7,973 nucleotides of DNA from NCBI GenBank assembly GCA_030066475.1, contig JASJBO010000341.1:1-7973 (forward strand), in the 5' to 3' direction. The notes below the pieces were generated by a model that saw only the letters and a program-made list of their open reading frames with translations, did not search any database and had not been told where the DNA came from. Below, piece after piece: positions 6,895 to 7,973 of this stretch. Source of the stretch: Myxococcota bacterium (GTDB taxonomy: Bacteria > Myxococcota_A > UBA9160 > PR03). The position numbers were made by a program, and so were the translations under genes. Numbering within the stretch: position 1 is the stretch's first letter; each line of letters begins with the position of its first letter.

Positions 6895-6974
6895 CTCGAT
6901 CCCGGCGGCGCGTTCGCGGCCCTGGCCCGCCGTCCGATCTTCGGCGACGATCCCGGGTCGAATCAGATCGGGGG

Positions 6975-6980
6975 TAGACT
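6975..6980 (+). promoter_or_regulatory. Possible -10 element of the sulfatase gene, leaderless start
   Basis: TAGACT ends 7 bases before the ATG at 6988, which would put the transcript start at the initiation codon. A GGGGG run (6970-6974) is 13 bases from the ATG, long for a Shine-Dalgarno. No -35 is evident. Confidence 0.25.
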
Positions 6981-6987
6981 GCCGACC

Positions 6988-7973
6988 ATGGCCGAACGCA
7001 GAAGCGGAGTGACCCGAAGAGAGCTGCTCCAGAGCGCGGGCGCCGCCACGCTGGCGCTCGGCACCGGCACACTCGGCGCCGCGCCCGGCGCGGCGGCCCC
7101 AGCGCGCCCGGACGGCTCCGATCGGGGCGGGAGCCGCGGCCCCTACAACGTCCTCTTCATCCTGACGGACCAGGAGCGCCACTTCCGCGCGGACGAGATT
7201 CCGCCCGGCTTCTCCCTCCCCGGCCGCGAAGCGCTGCGGCGCCGCGGCGTGACCTTCACCAACCACCAGATCGCCTCGGCCGTCTGCTCTTCGTCGCGCG
7301 CCGTGATCTACACCGGCCAGCACATCCAGCGCACGAAGGTCTTCGACAACCTCAACTTCCCGTGGTCGAACGACCTGGACCCCGCCATCACCCCGACGCT
7401 GGGACACATGCTGGGCCAGGCCGGCTACTACGCCGCCTACAAGGGCAAGTGGCACCTGACGCGCGAGATGGACACGCACGACAGCCTGGCGCTGCCCGAG
7501 ACGAGGCTGACCCGCCTGATGCGGACCTACGGGTTCGAGGACTACGTGGGCATCGGGGACGTGATCGGCTTGACCCACGGTGGGTTCCTGAACGACGCCC
7601 TGATCGGGGCGCAGGCACGGCGCTGGCTGCGGCTGCACGGCCGGCGCCTGAACGAGCAGGGGCAGCCCTGGCTGCTCGCCGTCAACTTCGTCAATCCCCA
7701 CGACGTCATGTTCTTCGACACCGACGCGCCGGGCGAGGCCGTCCAGAGCGTGCCGGCGCCGCTGATGCGGATCGCCCGCGAGCCCGACACCCCGATGTAC
7801 CAGAAGCGCTGGGCGCTGCAGCTCCCGCGGAGCCGCCGAGAACCCTTCGACGCGCCGGGACGGCCGGCTGCGCACCGCGAGTTCCAGCGCGCCCGCTCCG
7901 CCCTGGTCGGGACCTTCCCGAACGAGGACGCGCGCTGGCGGCGCCTGCTCGACTACTACTACAACTGCCTCCG
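6988..7973 (+). CDS. Tat-exported type I sulfatase (arylsulfatase family), 3' end outside window
   Basis: There are 328 full codons before the window ends, with no stop. Residues 8-39 form a twin-arginine signal: TRRELLQ (9-15), an alanine/glycine-rich hydrophobic stretch, and a likely AxA cleavage after A39. The sulfatase fold begins NVLFILTDQER (54-64) with metal ligand D61. The active-site segment is AVCSSSRAVIYTGQHIQ (98-114) with C100, the residue expected to become formylglycine, and R104. GYYAAYKGKWHL (146-157) gives the catalytic lysine K154 and H156, and NFVNPHD (233-239) gives H238. The motif is C-S-S-S-R, whereas the family norm is C/S-x-P/A-x-R. The C-terminal metal-binding part (the DN/K region) lies beyond the window. 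It is probably a periplasmic or exported sulfatase acting on sulfate esters. It is divergent from the DUF3556 operon with 148 bases between starts. The ATG is chosen because the Tat motif begins 8 codons later. Confidence 0.9.
   Translation, partial: MAERRSGVTRRELLQSAGAATLALGTGTLGAAPGAAAPARPDGSDRGGSRGPYNVLFILTDQERHFRADEIPPGFSLPGREALRRRGVTFTNHQIASAVCSSSRAVIYTGQHIQRTKVFDNLNFPWSNDLDPAITPTLGHMLGQAGYYAAYKGKWHLTREMDTHDSLALPETRLTRLMRTYGFEDYVGIGDVIGLTHGGFLNDALIGAQARRWLRLHGRRLNEQGQPWLLAVNFVNPHDVMFFDTDAPGEAVQSVPAPLMRIAREPDTPMYQKRWALQLPRSRREPFDAPGRPAAHREFQRARSALVGTFPNEDARWRRLLDYYYNCL

Noticed and set aside
3660..6977. A 1105-codon open frame on the plus strand antisense to the DUF3556 operon
   Set aside because: It is a low-complexity R/G/H/Q/E-rich translation with no domain, fully explained as the reverse of codon-biased genes on the other strand.
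3334..7875. A 1513-codon open frame on the minus strand spanning the sulfatase, DUF3556 and oxidoreductase regions
   Set aside because: It is antisense or out of frame to genes with clear family motifs. Its translation is arginine/alanine/glycine-rich and motif-free. High GC removes stop codons, so long spurious frames are expected.
1..7973. CRISPR arrays, tRNA or rRNA genes, insertion sequences
   Set aside because: No spaced direct repeats, cloverleaf-like segments, transposase motifs or terminal inverted repeats were seen on either strand.

Overview
The window is very GC-rich, with short spacers and long spurious antisense reading frames. The gene content is chromosomal: an NtrC-type regulator tail, a vapBC locus, TetR control of a hydrolase, a Tat-exported sulfatase, and a DUF3556 / phytoene-desaturase-like pair. 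This suggests a free-living, high-GC bacterium. The 'TREGLYKKMKRLGIE' end of the first gene is common in deltaproteobacteria-like lineages (Myxococcota, Binatota, Desulfobacterota and relatives), while DUF3556 proteins are best known from mycobacteria. The taxonomic guess is weak and rests on recall.

Region 1 (1-901): the last 38 codons of a regulator ending in a Fis-type helix-turn-helix, then a toxin-antitoxin locus. The VapB antitoxin is intact. The toxin side is broken: the N-terminal half of one VapC/PIN subfamily runs out of frame near base 615, and the C-terminal half of a different PIN subfamily follows in another frame from about 710. It looks like a chimeric, probably inactivated, TA locus.

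Region 2 (1014-3634): a TetR-family repressor on the minus strand is divergent from a membrane-anchored alpha/beta hydrolase of the prolyl-iminopeptidase-like group. The 72-base AT-rich spacer carries overlapping promoters and several copies of a TTACA/TGTAA half-site, which is the obvious operator. Downstream on the same strand is a small protein with three predicted membrane helices and a C-terminal domain that loosely resembles deazaflavin-dependent nitroreductase (split-barrel) proteins.

Region 3 (3669-7973): a tight two-gene minus-strand operon encodes a DUF3556 multi-pass membrane protein and, 3 bases after its stop, a phytoene-desaturase/PYROXD2-like FAD oxidoreductase. A Tat-exported type I sulfatase with an unusual C-S-S-S-R active-site motif runs divergently and is cut by the window end. 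The operon and the sulfatase share a 148-base spacer. I infer that the membrane protein and oxidoreductase act together on a membrane-soluble (lipid, isoprenoid or quinone) substrate; the sequence does not identify it.

Three of the starts (1688, 3053, 6988) have a -10-like hexamer 6-7 bases before the ATG and no well-placed Shine-Dalgarno, which hints at leaderless transcripts. The DUF3556 start appears to be reached by coupling from a six-codon leader ORF.
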